Assembly: GCF_900090265.1 (NCBI RefSeq)
Contig: NZ_LT607752.1
Coordinates: 6,144,001-6,208,000 of the forward strand
Direction of reading: 5' to 3'
Source of the DNA: Micromonospora rifamycinica
GTDB taxonomy: Bacteria; Actinomycetota; Actinomycetes; Mycobacteriales; Micromonosporaceae
Length of the DNA: 64,000 nucleotides
Shown: positions 40,530-48,781 of the stretch, one piece after another
Numbering within the stretch: the stretch's first letter is position 1
Layout: each line of letters starts with the position of its first letter
Translations under genes and position numbers: made by a program
The notes under the pieces: generated by a model
What the model saw: only the letters and a program-made list of their open reading frames with translations
Databases searched by the model: none
What the model was told of the DNA's origin: nothing

Positions 40530-41543
40530 CTAACGGGTGCCGGTGTGGCCGGTGGGGGTCGGACGCAGGTCGGCCAGGAGGCGCTCCACCTCGGCGAACG
40601 CGTCCGCCGGTAGCGGGCCGAGGGTGAGGGTGGCAAAGTTCTCCCGGGCCTGTGCCACCGTCCGGCAGCCGGGGATCGGCACCGTCCGGGGGCTGCGGGC
40701 GAGCAGCCAGCCCAACGCCCCCTGGGCGAGCGTGCGGCCGTCCGAGGTCAACGCCGCCCGGACCGCCGCCACCCGGGCCGACCACTCGGGGCTGGGGCGG
40801 CCGTCGCGGAACCACACCAGCCACTGCGGTGCCCGCCCCCGCACGTCGTCCGCGCCCGGCGTGCGGGTGGCCCCGGTGAGCAGGCCCATCGCCAGCGGCC
40901 CCCGGTTGAGGCTGGCCAGGTCGAACGTATCGCAGACCGCCAGCACCTGCGGGTTGTCGTTCAGCACCGACTCGTCGTGCTCGACGGCGACGCAGTGCGG
41001 TCCCGCCTCGGCGAACGCCCGCGCCGACGCCGGGTCGTCGGTGCTCCAGCCGTACCCCCGGATCTTGCCCTGGGTGACCAGGCCCTCCAGGGTGTCGACC
41101 AGGTCGAGCGCGGCGGAGGCCGGCAGGTCGTTGAGGTGCAGCAGGTAGAGGTCGACGTGGTCGGTGCCGAGCCGGCGCAGCGACCCCTCCAGGCTGGCCA
41201 CCGCGTACGCCGGGTCGGCGTCGACGCCCAGCGCCCGCCGGGTCGCCTCGTCACTGCGGTTGCCGAACTTGGTGACGATCACCGCCCGGTCCCGCCGGCC
41301 GGCGAGCGCCCGGCCGAGCACCCGCTCGCTGTGGCCGGCACCGTAGTTGCTGGCCGTGTCGAAGAGGGTGACCCCCAGGTCGAGGGCCTGGTGGACGGTG
41401 GCGACCGACTCGTCGTCGTCCACCTCACCCCAGCCGTACGGCTGACCGTCGTCGCCCCAGAGCGGGCCGCCGATCGCCCAGCACCCCATGCCGACCGCGC
41501 CGACCTCGATTCCGCTGCGACCCAGAGTCCGTGTCGTCGTCAT
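40530..41543 (-). CDS. Aldo-keto reductase under MerR control
   Basis: A 337-residue NAD(P)H-dependent (beta/alpha)8 oxidoreductase. The catalytic Tyr and Asp are in TLFDTASNYGAGHSERVLG; the Lys is in AVIVTKFGN; the His is in YLLHLNDLP. YGWSTDDP and LGWLLARSPRTVPIPGCRT form the cofactor-binding end. The substrate is unknown, probably a reactive carbonyl. The ATG at 41543 is 12 bases after the predicted -10. The 55-base gap to the divergent MerR gene carries a MerR-type dyad, so it is the likely regulated gene of that pair. Confidence 0.88.
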   Translation of the reverse strand: MTTTRTLGRSGIEVGAVGMGCWAIGGPLWGDDGQPYGWGEVDDDESVATVHQALDLGVTLFDTASNYGAGHSERVLGRALAGRRDRAVIVTKFGNRSDEATRRALGVDADPAYAVASLEGSLRRLGTDHVDLYLLHLNDLPASAALDLVDTLEGLVTQGKIRGYGWSTDDPASARAFAEAGPHCVAVEHDESVLNDNPQVLAVCDTFDLASLNRGPLAMGLLTGATRTPGADDVRGRAPQWLVWFRDGRPSPEWSARVAAVRAALTSDGRTLAQGALGWLLARSPRTVPIPGCRTVAQARENFATLTLGPLPADAFAEVERLLADLRPTPTGHTGTR

Positions 41544-41554
41544 GCCGACCAGTG

Positions 41555-41581
41555 TTGAACCTGGAGTGCGCTCCAGGTCAA
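41555..41581. promoter_or_regulatory. MerR-type operator/promoter between the aldo-keto reductase and MerR genes
   Basis: Dyad ACCTGGAG-tgcg-CTCCAGGT (41559-41578). Read leftward, TTGACC (41576-41581) and AACACT (41551-41556) form a -35/-10 pair with a 19-base spacer that contains the whole dyad. Overlong 19-base spacers with a central dyad are the hallmark of promoters remodelled by MerR proteins. Confidence 0.7.
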
Positions 41582-41585
41582 GCGG

Positions 41586-41591
41586 TAGCAT
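41586..41591 (+). promoter_or_regulatory. Leaderless -10 (TAGCAT) of the merR-like gene
   Basis: TAGCAT lies 7 bases before the GTG at 41599. Confidence 0.5.
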
Positions 41592-41598
41592 GCGGCCC

Positions 41599-41970
41599 GT
41601 GTATTCGCCCTCGGAGGCCGCCCGGCGCAGCGGGTTCAGCCTCGACACCCTCCGCTACTACGAGAAGATCGGCCTGCTCAGCGGCATCGGCCGCACCTCC
41701 GGCGGTCGTCGGGTCTTCACCGACGAGGACCTGAGCTGGCTGGTGATCTTCCGGTGCCTGCGCGACACCGGCATGCCGATCGCCGAGATGTGCCGCTACG
41801 CCGAGCTGTCCCGCGCCGGCGAGCACACCGCCGCCGCCCGGCAGGAGCTGCTGGAACAGCACGCCGCCCGGGTCGAGGAGCAGATGACGCTGCTCCAGCG
41901 CCAGTACGCCCACCTGCGCGAGAAGATCCGCTTCTACCAGGGTGTCACCGGGGCGAACCCGGTTCGCTGA
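41599..41970 (+). CDS. MerR family transcriptional regulator
   Basis: A 123-residue regulator. Residues 1-70 are the winged HTH: YSPSEAARRSGFSLDTLRYYEKIGLL, then RRVFTDEDLSWLVIFRCLRDTGMPI. Residues 80-115 are the dimerising coiled coil (RQELLEQHAARVEEQMTLLQ). There is no Cys-containing metal site, so it senses an organic signal. The GTG start is preferred over an ATG three codons upstream because a TAGCAT -10 sits 7 bases before it and overlaps that ATG. It is divergent from the aldo-keto reductase, whose promoter carries the dyad. Confidence 0.88.
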   Translation: MYSPSEAARRSGFSLDTLRYYEKIGLLSGIGRTSGGRRVFTDEDLSWLVIFRCLRDTGMPIAEMCRYAELSRAGEHTAAARQELLEQHAARVEEQMTLLQRQYAHLREKIRFYQGVTGANPVR

Positions 41971-42077
41971 CCGATCCGGTCGCGTCCACCGGCGGCGGGG
42001 GCCGAGTGCCTGGCCGACGGCGGGTCCGGCCGGGCGGCAGGTGGGTCCGTGTGCGCCTCCACCCGCCCGCCGAGGGT

Positions 42078-42677
42078 TCACCAGTCCGGTGGCGGGGACA
42101 CACCGAGCAGCTCCTCGGTGCCGCCGGCCCGGTCGCCGAGCGCGTCGAGGGCGGCGGTGAGGGTGCGCTCCTCGTAGCGGAAGTGGGATCCGAGGATGGC
42201 GGAGAGGCCGTCCAGCTCGACGCGCACCCGGTCCAGGGCCGCCGGGTCGTCCACCGGCGGATCGGCGACCAGCGCCTCGATCCGCCGCACGATCCAGTCG
42301 ACCATGCGGTGGTCCCGGCTGAGCTTGTCGAGCACCGGCCGCAGCTCGGGTGCCTCGTCGGCGAGCACCCGGAACGCCCCCGCGTCCTCGCCGGTGTGGT
42401 GCCGGGTCAGCGCCGCGCAGAAGCTGAGACAGTGGGTACGCAGGTGGCGCAGCCGGCCGCCGGGAGGCGAACGATCGTCCCCGGGACCGGCAGCGCGTCG
42501 ACCCGGCCCGTCGTCGGCGGGCCGACCCGTGCCGGGAGGGCGATCGGCGTCGGTCGACGGGTCGGCGTCGAGGGCGGCCCGGATCTGGTCCAGCTCGTCG
42601 AGCAGCCAGAGATGGATCTCTACCAGTTGGTGGCCGAGCGCGGTCAGGCGGTCGGTCGGGGTGGAATCGGGGTGCAC
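42078..42677 (-). CDS. Hemerythrin-like (HHE) domain protein
   Basis: A 199-residue helical protein with the hemerythrin cation-binding pattern: GHQLVEIHLWLLDELDQI (first His), FCAALTRHHTGEDAGAF (HHxxE), LSRDHRMVDWIVRR (His) and ILGSHFRYEERTL (HxxxE). These ligands form a diiron site that binds O2, NO or reactive species in relatives. A disordered Asp/Pro/Arg insert (about 38-75) splits the first two helices. The GTG start gives a short VHPDSTPTDRL lead; alternatives within the insert would lose helix 1. It lies between the merR and tetR genes with no overlap. Confidence 0.8.
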   Translation of the reverse strand: MHPDSTPTDRLTALGHQLVEIHLWLLDELDQIRAALDADPSTDADRPPGTGRPADDGPGRRAAGPGDDRSPPGGRLRHLRTHCLSFCAALTRHHTGEDAGAFRVLADEAPELRPVLDKLSRDHRMVDWIVRRIEALVADPPVDDPAALDRVRVELDGLSAILGSHFRYEERTLTAALDALGDRAGGTEELLGVSPPPDW

Positions 42678-42913
42678 GTGTGTCCCATGCTGTCCCGCGC
42701 CTCCATGCCCTCGGCGGTCTCCTTGCCGGGTGCACCGCGACGCTGCACCGATCCTACGACGTGCCCGGCGCGCTGTCCGACCCCGAGGGTGACGCACCCG
42801 GCCGTGCCGTCCGACCGCTGATCGGGGCCTCCTCGTGCCGACGGGACCGCCGGGGCGGCCCCATGCGCCCGTGCGTGGCCGGCCCGCCCGGCGGGCACGC
42901 CCCGGGATCAGGC

Positions 42914-43519
42914 TCAGTCGGCCGGGTGCCGGCGCAGCCCGGCCATCAGCAGGTCGAGCAGCCGGCCGGCGAGGTCCCGCTGGTCCGGCCCCTGGGCGGC
43001 CAGGGACATCCCGCTGAGCCCGGCCAGCACGTCGCCGGGGTCCACGTCCGGGCGGATCGTGCCGGCGGCGACGCCGGCCGCCAGCAGCCGGGTCAGCGCG
43101 GCGACCAGCAGGTCCCGGCTCTGCGCGTACGGGTTGGTGCCGGCGGCGACCACCAGGCGCAGGGCGTCGGCCATACCCCGCTTGGTGGCCAGGTAGTCGA
43201 CGAAGTGGTCCATCCAGGCCCGGGTCGCCTCGGCGGCGGGCAGCCGGGCCAGCAGCTCGTCGGCGGCGGCGCACAGCTTGGCCAGCTCGCTGCGGTAGGC
43301 GGCCTCGACCAGGGCCTCCCGGGTGGGGAAGTGCCGGTAGAGGGTGCCGATGCCGACCCCCGCGTCACGGGCGATCGCCTCCAGGGTCACCTCCGGCCCC
43401 TGCCGGGAGAACGCCCGGACGGCGGTGTCGAGCAGCCGCTGCCGGTTACGCAGCGCGTCGGCGCGCAGTGGGCGGGGGGCAGGCTGCGGCGCGTCGCCTC
43501 CGGGGCGGTTCTGCGGCAC
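42914..43519 (-). CDS. TetR family transcriptional repressor
   Basis: A 201-residue repressor. After a Pro-rich start, residues 20-70 form the TetR DNA-binding domain (RQRLLDTAVRAFSRQGPEVT, then LEAIARDAGVGIGTLYRHFP). The C-terminal helical domain (about 75-201) is of the type with LAKLCAAADELLARLPAAEA and LLAGLSGMSL-like helices; the ligand is unknown. The GTG at 43519 has AGGAG about 7 bases upstream. It is divergent from an SDR gene, and two 14-bp palindromes in the gap are its likely operators. Confidence 0.88.
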   Translation of the reverse strand: MPQNRPGGDAPQPAPRPLRADALRNRQRLLDTAVRAFSRQGPEVTLEAIARDAGVGIGTLYRHFPTREALVEAAYRSELAKLCAAADELLARLPAAEATRAWMDHFVDYLATKRGMADALRLVVAAGTNPYAQSRDLLVAALTRLLAAGVAAGTIRPDVDPGDVLAGLSGMSLAAQGPDQRDLAGRLLDLLMAGLRRHPAD

Positions 43520-43646
43520 GTCGTCTCCTGGGGTCCGGTACGGCACGGGCCGCCGGTCGGCGTCCCGGCGGGCGGGGTTTCTCCGGTCGTGAGCCGCCGC
43601 CCGAGGTGTCACACGGCCCGAGGCGCGACGCGGCCCGGTTGGCAAA

Positions 43647-43660
43647 CGGAGGAACCTCCG
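43647..43660. promoter_or_regulatory. TetR-family operator 1
   Basis: Palindrome CGGAGGAACCTCCG, flanked by AA and GTT. It starts 16 bases before the TAGGCT hexamer (43663-43668) that is the probable -10 of the SDR gene. Confidence 0.7.
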
Positions 43661-43680
43661 GTTAGGCTCGGAAGTCGTAA

Positions 43681-43694
43681 CGGAGGGGCCTCCG
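43681..43694. promoter_or_regulatory. TetR-family operator 2
   Basis: Palindrome CGGAGGGGCCTCCG, again flanked by AA and CTT. Its centre is 34 bases from that of operator 1, and the -10 lies between the two, so bound dimers would block the promoter. Confidence 0.7.
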
Positions 43695-43751
43695 CTTCTC
43701 ATCGTAGCGGTCGGGCCGCTCGACCCGCGCCGCGCCGGACAAGGACGGATC

Positions 43752-44696
43752 ATGACCACCAACACACCAGTCCGCACGCCCTTCGACGCCAGCAGCACCG
43801 CCCTGGAGGTGGTCCGGGACGTCGACCTCACCGGCCGTCGCGCCGTGGTCACCGGCGGTGCCTCCGGCATCGGCGTGGAGACCGCCCGCGCGCTCGCCGC
43901 CGCCGGGGCCGACGTCACCCTGGCCGTACGGGACCTCGACGCCGGCCAGCGGGCCGCCCGGGACATCACCGCCACGACCGGCAACGACCGGCTGCTGGTC
44001 GCCCCGCTCGACCTCGCCGACCAGGCGTCGGTGGCGGCCTTCGTGGCCACCTGGGACGGGCCGCTGCACCTGCTGGTGAACAACGCCGGCGTCATGGCGT
44101 CGCCCGAGCGACGCACCGCCGAGGGCTGGGAGTTGCAGTTCGCCACCAACCACCTCGGCCACTTCGCCCTCGCCACCGGACTGCACCGCGCCCTCGCCGC
44201 CGCCGACGGCGCCCGGATCGTCTCGGTCAGCTCGGCGGCACACCTACGGTCACCGGTGGTCTTCGACGACATCCACTTCCGGCAGCGCCCCTACGACCCG
44301 TGGCTGGCGTACGGGCAGTCGAAGACCGCGAACGTGCTCTTCGCGGTCGAGGTGAGCCGGCGCTGGGCCGACGACGGCATCCTCAGCAACGCGCTGATGC
44401 CCGGCGCGATCCACACCAACCTCCAGCGGCACGTCAGCGCCGAGGAACTGGAGCGGATGCGGGCCGCCAGCGGCGGCGGCGCGGCCAGCTGGAAGACCGT
44501 CGAACAGGGCGCCGCCACCTCGGTGCTGGTCGCCACCTCGCCGCTGCTCGACGGGATCGGCGGCCGGTACTTCGAGGACTGCCAGCAGGCCGCCGGGCAC
44601 CAGCCGGGCACCCGTACCGGCGTCGCCGACTACGCTCTCGACCCGGCCGCCGCCGAGCGGCTCTGGACGGTCTCCGAGCAGACCCTGCGCGGCTGA
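43752..44696 (+). CDS. Short-chain dehydrogenase/reductase
   Basis: A 314-residue NAD(P)-dependent oxidoreductase of the WW-oxidoreductase/retinol-dehydrogenase-like SDR group. Cofactor motif VVTGGASGIGVETARAL, NNAGVMASP, the catalytic SerVSSAAH and Tyr in AYGQSKTAN are intact, and LSNALMPGAIHTNLQRH follows. The substrate is unknown. The ATG at 43752 is preceded by AAGGACGG. It is divergent from the TetR repressor and is its likely regulated gene; an 18-bp terminator lies after it, so it is a single-gene unit. Confidence 0.88.
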   Translation: MTTNTPVRTPFDASSTALEVVRDVDLTGRRAVVTGGASGIGVETARALAAAGADVTLAVRDLDAGQRAARDITATTGNDRLLVAPLDLADQASVAAFVATWDGPLHLLVNNAGVMASPERRTAEGWELQFATNHLGHFALATGLHRALAAADGARIVSVSSAAHLRSPVVFDDIHFRQRPYDPWLAYGQSKTANVLFAVEVSRRWADDGILSNALMPGAIHTNLQRHVSAEELERMRAASGGGAASWKTVEQGAATSVLVATSPLLDGIGGRYFEDCQQAAGHQPGTRTGVADYALDPAAAERLWTVSEQTLRG

Positions 44697-44785
44697 CCCG
44701 CCGCTGCACCGCGCTGGCCACCACCACCGGCTCGTCCGGTGCCGGCGGCCGGCGACGTGCCCGGTCGGTACGCCGGTACGTGACG

Positions 44786-44823
44786 ACGAAGGCGCCCCGG
44801 TCGACCGACCGGGGCGCCTTCGT
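44786..44823. terminator. Eighteen-bp hairpin between SDR and sucB
   Basis: Perfect 18-bp inverted repeat (44786-44803 with 44806-44823), with only two unpaired central bases (a few more would open in RNA). Begins 90 bases after the SDR stop and ends 10 bases before the sucB stop codon, so it is a two-way terminator for both. Confidence 0.75.
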
Positions 44824-44833
44824 GGAACAGGTG

Positions 44834-46657
44834 TTACAGGCCCAGCTCGGCCTCGAAGTTGCCGCCCTCCAGCCGCTCCTTGACCGCGACCAGGAAACGG
44901 GCCGCGTCGGCACCGTCGATCAGCCGGTGGTCGTAGGACAGGGCCAGGTAGACCATCGACCGGATCGCCACCACCTCACCCAGGTCCGGGTCGTTCACCA
45001 CGACCGGCCGCTTCACCACGGCACCGGTGCCGAGCATCGCCGACTGCGGCGACGGCACGATCGGGGTGTCGAAGAGCGCGCCCCGGCTGCCGGTGTTGGT
45101 CAGCGTGAAGGTCGCCCCGGCGATCTCGTCCGGGCTGATCTTGTTGGTCCGGGTGCGCTCGGCCAGGTCGGCGACCCGCTTGGCGATGCCGCCCAGGTTG
45201 AGGTCACCGGCGTTGTGGATGACCGGCGTCAGCAGGCCCCGCTCGGTGTCCACCGCGATGCCGAGGTTCTCGGCCTCCGGGTAGGTGATGGTGCCCGCGT
45301 CGAGGTCCATCCGGGCGTTCACGACCGGGTACGTCTGCAGGGCCTCGATGGCGGCCAGCGCGAAGAACGGCAGGAACGACAGCTTCACACCGTGCCGCTG
45401 CTGGAACGAGTCCTTCGCCTGCGCCCGCAGCCGGGCGATCCGGGTGACGTCCACCTCGATGACCGTGGTGAGCTGCGCCATCTCGTGCAGCGACTCCTGC
45501 AGGCGGGTGGCGATGGCCTTGCGGATCCGGGTCAGCTTCTCGGTGCTGCCCCGCTTGCCGCTCGGCTGCGGCTTCGCGGCCGGTGCCGCCGGTGCCGTGG
45601 CGGCCGGCTGCGGGGTGGGGGCGGGCGCGGCCTTGGCCGCCTTCGCCTTCTCCGCCGCCTCCAGCACGTCCTGCTTGCGGATCCGGCCACCGACGCCGGT
45701 GCCGTTGACCGACGCCAGGTCGACGCCGTGCTCACCGGCCAGCTTGCGCACCAGCGGGGTCACGTAACCGGGGACCTCGCCGCCGCCCTGGGCGGGGGCG
45801 GCCGACGACCGGGCCGGCGGGGTCGCGGGAGCGGCCGGCTGCGCGGCCTGCTCGGCCTTCGCCGGCTGGGCCGCCGACTCGGCCTCGGCGGCCGGCTCGT
45901 TGTACCCCGCGCCCGGGGTGGGCTCGGTGACCTCGGGCTCCGGCTTCGGCTCGGCCTTCGGGGCGGGCTCGGCCGCCGCCTTCGGGGCGGGCTCCGGCTG
46001 CGGCGCCGACTCGGCCGGGGCGGCGCCCGCGGTACCGATGATCGCCAGGTCCGCGCCGACCGCGGCGGTCTCGTCCTCGGGGACCTTGATCTCCAGGACG
46101 GTGCCGGCGACCGGCGACGGGATCTCGGTGTCCACCTTGTCGGTCGACACCTCCAGCAGCGGCTCGTCGACCTCGACGGTCTCGCCGACCTGCTTGAGCC
46201 AGCGGGTGACGGTGCCCTCGGTGACGCTCTCGCCCAGGGCCGGCATCTTCACCGCGGTGCCCTCACCCGAGGACGCCGGGGCGGCCTGCGCCGCCGGCTG
46301 CTCCTGCTCGGGCTCCGGGCCGGTGCCCTCGGCCGCGGCCGTCGGCTCGGTGGCCGGCTCGGCCTGCTCCGGCTCGGCGGCCTCGTCGTCCTGGGGGGCG
46401 TCCGAACCGGCCGACTCGCCCTCGCCGGAGATGACGGCCAGCTCGCTGCCGACCTCGGCGGTCTCGTCCTCAGCGACCACGATCCGGCTCAGCACCCCCG
46501 CCGCGGGGGACGGGATCTCGGTGTCCACCTTGTCGGTCGACACCTCCAGCAGCGGCTCGTCGACCTCGACGGTCTCGCCCTCCTGCTTGAGCCAGCGGGT
46601 GACGGTGCCCTCGGTGACGCTCTCGCCGAGCCGAGGCATGGTGACCGATACCGGCAT
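44834..46657 (-). CDS. sucB: Dihydrolipoamide acyltransferase (E2) with two lipoyl domains
   Basis: A 607-residue 2-oxoacid dehydrogenase E2 core protein. Two tandem lipoyl domains (about 2-78 and 130-207) share LGESVTEGTVTRWLKQ and the lipoylated Lys in EVSTDKVDTEIPSP. Ala/Pro/Glu linkers lead to a peripheral-subunit-binding domain (about 300-335, VTPLVRKLAGEHGVDLASVN). The catalytic acyltransferase domain (about 375-607) ends with the active His in YDHRLIDGADAARFL. In mycobacteria the equivalent protein (DlaT) serves pyruvate dehydrogenase and antioxidant defence as well; the annotation as succinyltransferase is therefore provisional. The ATG has GGAG about 9 bases upstream. It lies 71 bases downstream of lpdA in the same direction, and lipA/lipB modify it. 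Confidence 0.92.
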   Translation of the reverse strand: MPVSVTMPRLGESVTEGTVTRWLKQEGETVEVDEPLLEVSTDKVDTEIPSPAAGVLSRIVVAEDETAEVGSELAVISGEGESAGSDAPQDDEAAEPEQAEPATEPTAAAEGTGPEPEQEQPAAQAAPASSGEGTAVKMPALGESVTEGTVTRWLKQVGETVEVDEPLLEVSTDKVDTEIPSPVAGTVLEIKVPEDETAAVGADLAIIGTAGAAPAESAPQPEPAPKAAAEPAPKAEPKPEPEVTEPTPGAGYNEPAAEAESAAQPAKAEQAAQPAAPATPPARSSAAPAQGGGEVPGYVTPLVRKLAGEHGVDLASVNGTGVGGRIRKQDVLEAAEKAKAAKAAPAPTPQPAATAPAAPAAKPQPSGKRGSTEKLTRIRKAIATRLQESLHEMAQLTTVIEVDVTRIARLRAQAKDSFQQRHGVKLSFLPFFALAAIEALQTYPVVNARMDLDAGTITYPEAENLGIAVDTERGLLTPVIHNAGDLNLGGIAKRVADLAERTRTNKISPDEIAGATFTLTNTGSRGALFDTPIVPSPQSAMLGTGAVVKRPVVVNDPDLGEVVAIRSMVYLALSYDHRLIDGADAARFLVAVKERLEGGNFEAELGL

Positions 46658-46728
46658 GTTCTGAAACTCCTTCGTGGCCTGGTGCGATCCTCGCCCGCTT
46701 GCCGCCGGCGTCGCGGAATGAGTGTGGG

Positions 46729-48117
46729 TCAGGCGTGCGCGTGCAGCGGCTTGCCGGCCAGGGCCAGGTGCGCCTCGCCCAGGGCCTCGTTCTGGGTCGG
46801 GTGGGCGTGCACGAGCTGCGCCACCTCGGCCGGGTAGGCCTCCCAGTTGTAGATGAGCTGCGCCTCGCCGATCAGCTCACCGACCCGGGCTCCGACCATG
46901 TGCACGCCGACCACCGGGCCGTCCTCGACCCGGACCAGCTTCACGAAACCGGCGGTCTTGAGGATCTGGCTCTTGCCGTTGCCGCCCAGGTTGTAGTTGT
47001 AGGTGCTGACCTTGTCGCCGTACTGCTCCTTGGCCTTCGCCTCGGTCAGGCCCACCGACGCAAGCTCCGGGTCGGAGTAGGTGACGCGCGGGATGCCGGC
47101 CTCGTCGATCACGGCCGGGTTCAGGCCGGCGATCTCCTCGGCGACGAAGATGCCCTGGGCGAAGCCCCGGTGGGCGAGCTGGAGGCCGGGCACGATGTCG
47201 CCGACCGCGTAGACGTTGGGTACGCCGGTGCGCAGCCGCTCGTCGGTCAGCACGTACCCCCGGTCGAGCTTGACGCCCTGCTGCTCGTAGCCGAGGTCGG
47301 CGGTGTTCGGCCCCCGGCCGACGGCGACCAGCAGCAGCTCGGCCTCGACGGTCTCGCCGCCGGCGATGGTCAGCTTGACGCCCTTCTCGGTCTTCTCGAC
47401 CTTCTCGAACGGCTTGCCGACCTTGAAGTTGATCTTCCGCTTGCGGAATGCCCGCTCCAGCGCCTTGGACGACTCCTCGTCCTCGGCGGCCACCAGCCGG
47501 GGCAGCGCCTCGACGATGGTCACGTCCACCCCGAAGGACTTCCACACGCTGGCGAACTCGACGCCGATCACGCCGCCGCCCAGCACGATCACCGACGCCG
47601 GAACCCGGTCCAGGGTCAGGGCGTGGTCGCTGGTGATGATCCGCTCACCGTCGACCTCCAGGCCGGGCAGGCTCTTGGCGTACGAACCGGAGGCCAGGAT
47701 CACGTTGCGGCCGGTGTACCGCTTGCCGTCGACCTCGACGACGTTCCTGCCGACCAGCTTGCCGGCGCCCGCCACGAAGGTGATGTTCTTGTTGCCGCCC
47801 ACCAGCCCCTGCAGACCCTTGTACAGCCGGGAGATCACCCCGTCCTTGTACGCGTTGACCCCGGCCATGTCGATGCCGACCAGCTCGGCCTGGACGCCGA
47901 ACTGCGCCGACTCACGGGTCTGGTCGGCGATCTCGGCCGCGTGCAGCAGTGCCTTCGTCGGGATGCAGCCGTTGTGCAGGCAGGTGCCGCCGAGCTTGCC
48001 CTTCTCGACGAGCGCGACGGAGAGGCCAAGCTGGGCGGCACGCAGCGCCGCCGCGTAGCCGCCGCTGCCACCTCCGAGAATGACGATGTCGAAGGTTGCG
48101 TCGTTCGGCTCGCTCAC
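46729..48117 (-). CDS. lpdA: Dihydrolipoyl dehydrogenase (E3)
   Basis: A 462-residue FAD enzyme that re-oxidises dihydrolipoamide with NAD+ for the 2-oxoacid dehydrogenase and glycine-cleavage complexes. FAD motif IVILGGGSGGYAAALRAAQ, redox disulfide in GGTCLHNGCIPTKALL, NAD motif VIVLGGGVIGVEFASV, second FAD motif NVYAVGDI and the C-terminal His-Glu pair in HAHPTQNEALGEAH are all present. The GTG at 48117 has AGGGAG about 8 bases upstream. It leads sucB; coupling of E3 and E2 genes fits one complex. lipA, lipB and gcvT in the same window belong to the same lipoate-dependent metabolism. Confidence 0.96.
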   Translation of the reverse strand: MSEPNDATFDIVILGGGSGGYAAALRAAQLGLSVALVEKGKLGGTCLHNGCIPTKALLHAAEIADQTRESAQFGVQAELVGIDMAGVNAYKDGVISRLYKGLQGLVGGNKNITFVAGAGKLVGRNVVEVDGKRYTGRNVILASGSYAKSLPGLEVDGERIITSDHALTLDRVPASVIVLGGGVIGVEFASVWKSFGVDVTIVEALPRLVAAEDEESSKALERAFRKRKINFKVGKPFEKVEKTEKGVKLTIAGGETVEAELLLVAVGRGPNTADLGYEQQGVKLDRGYVLTDERLRTGVPNVYAVGDIVPGLQLAHRGFAQGIFVAEEIAGLNPAVIDEAGIPRVTYSDPELASVGLTEAKAKEQYGDKVSTYNYNLGGNGKSQILKTAGFVKLVRVEDGPVVGVHMVGARVGELIGEAQLIYNWEAYPAEVAQLVHAHPTQNEALGEAHLALAGKPLHAHA

Positions 48118-48297
48118 GTCCAACTCCCTGGTCGCTTCGCTGCATCGGGGGTCACGGCGGGGCGGCACGGGCAGACCCCACCTCGGTCATCTTGTCACTT
48201 GCCCGTCCGCAGCGCGTACCGAGGTGCCCAACGACACGTCACCGACACGTACTCTTGTCACCGTCCGCGACGACGGACGGGGGAGAGGAGTAGCCCG

Positions 48298-48627
48298 GTG
48301 GCGCTGTTCCGGCGACGCAAACCGTCGACTCCGGCCAGCCGTGACCGGCCGGCCGAGCGGGCCGACCTGGATCACCTGGCCGACTTCGTCCGCACCCGGC
48401 GGGGTGTCGAGGCGTACGTCGAACCCCGGACCACGATGACCGAGACGACCGTCATCATGATCGCCGACGACGGCGAGTGGACCCGGCGGCGCATCGACGG
48501 CCCGGACGGCGCCCGCCGCTTCGCGCACGCCCTGGGCATCCCGATCTACGACGTCCGGCTGATGGGCTACCCGCAACGGATGCGCGACTACAACGAACGC
48601 CGCAAGCGCCGGCCCGAACTGTTCTGA
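48298..48627 (+). CDS. Conserved actinobacterial small protein, function unknown
   Basis: A 109-residue protein starting with a basic VALFRRRKP stretch and continuing ERADLDHLADFVRTRRGVEA, YVEPRTTMTETTVIMIADDG, EWTRRRIDGPDGARRFAHAL, then IPIYDVRLMGYPQRMRDYNE. The motif WTRRRIDGPxGARxFA and the basic YNERRKRRPELF end are seen in conserved actinobacterial proteins near lpdA. No fold is assigned. The GTG has GAGGAG about 7 bases upstream; TACTCT at 48250-48255 may be the -10. It is divergent from lpdA and converges with the aminopeptidase gene. Confidence 0.72.
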   Translation: MALFRRRKPSTPASRDRPAERADLDHLADFVRTRRGVEAYVEPRTTMTETTVIMIADDGEWTRRRIDGPDGARRFAHALGIPIYDVRLMGYPQRMRDYNERRKRRPELF

Positions 48628-48734
48628 CGGCGACCGCCGCCCGGCGTCGCGCCCGTCCCGCGAGGCGTCGCCTCGGGCGGTCGTCGCTGCGGGCGGTCGT
48701 CGCGCCGAGCCGGCGTCGCGCCGGTACGGGCCGG

Positions 48735-48768
48735 CGCGGACGGGATGCCGTCAGGCACCCCGTCCGCG
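48735..48768. terminator. Hairpin between convergent small-protein and aminopeptidase genes
   Basis: Ten-bp stem (48735-48744 with 48759-48768), an A-C mismatch and four more pairs, closed by a GTCA loop. It is 13 bases before the aminopeptidase stop codon. Works for either direction. Confidence 0.65.
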
Positions 48769-48781
48769 GGTCGCGTGGCCG

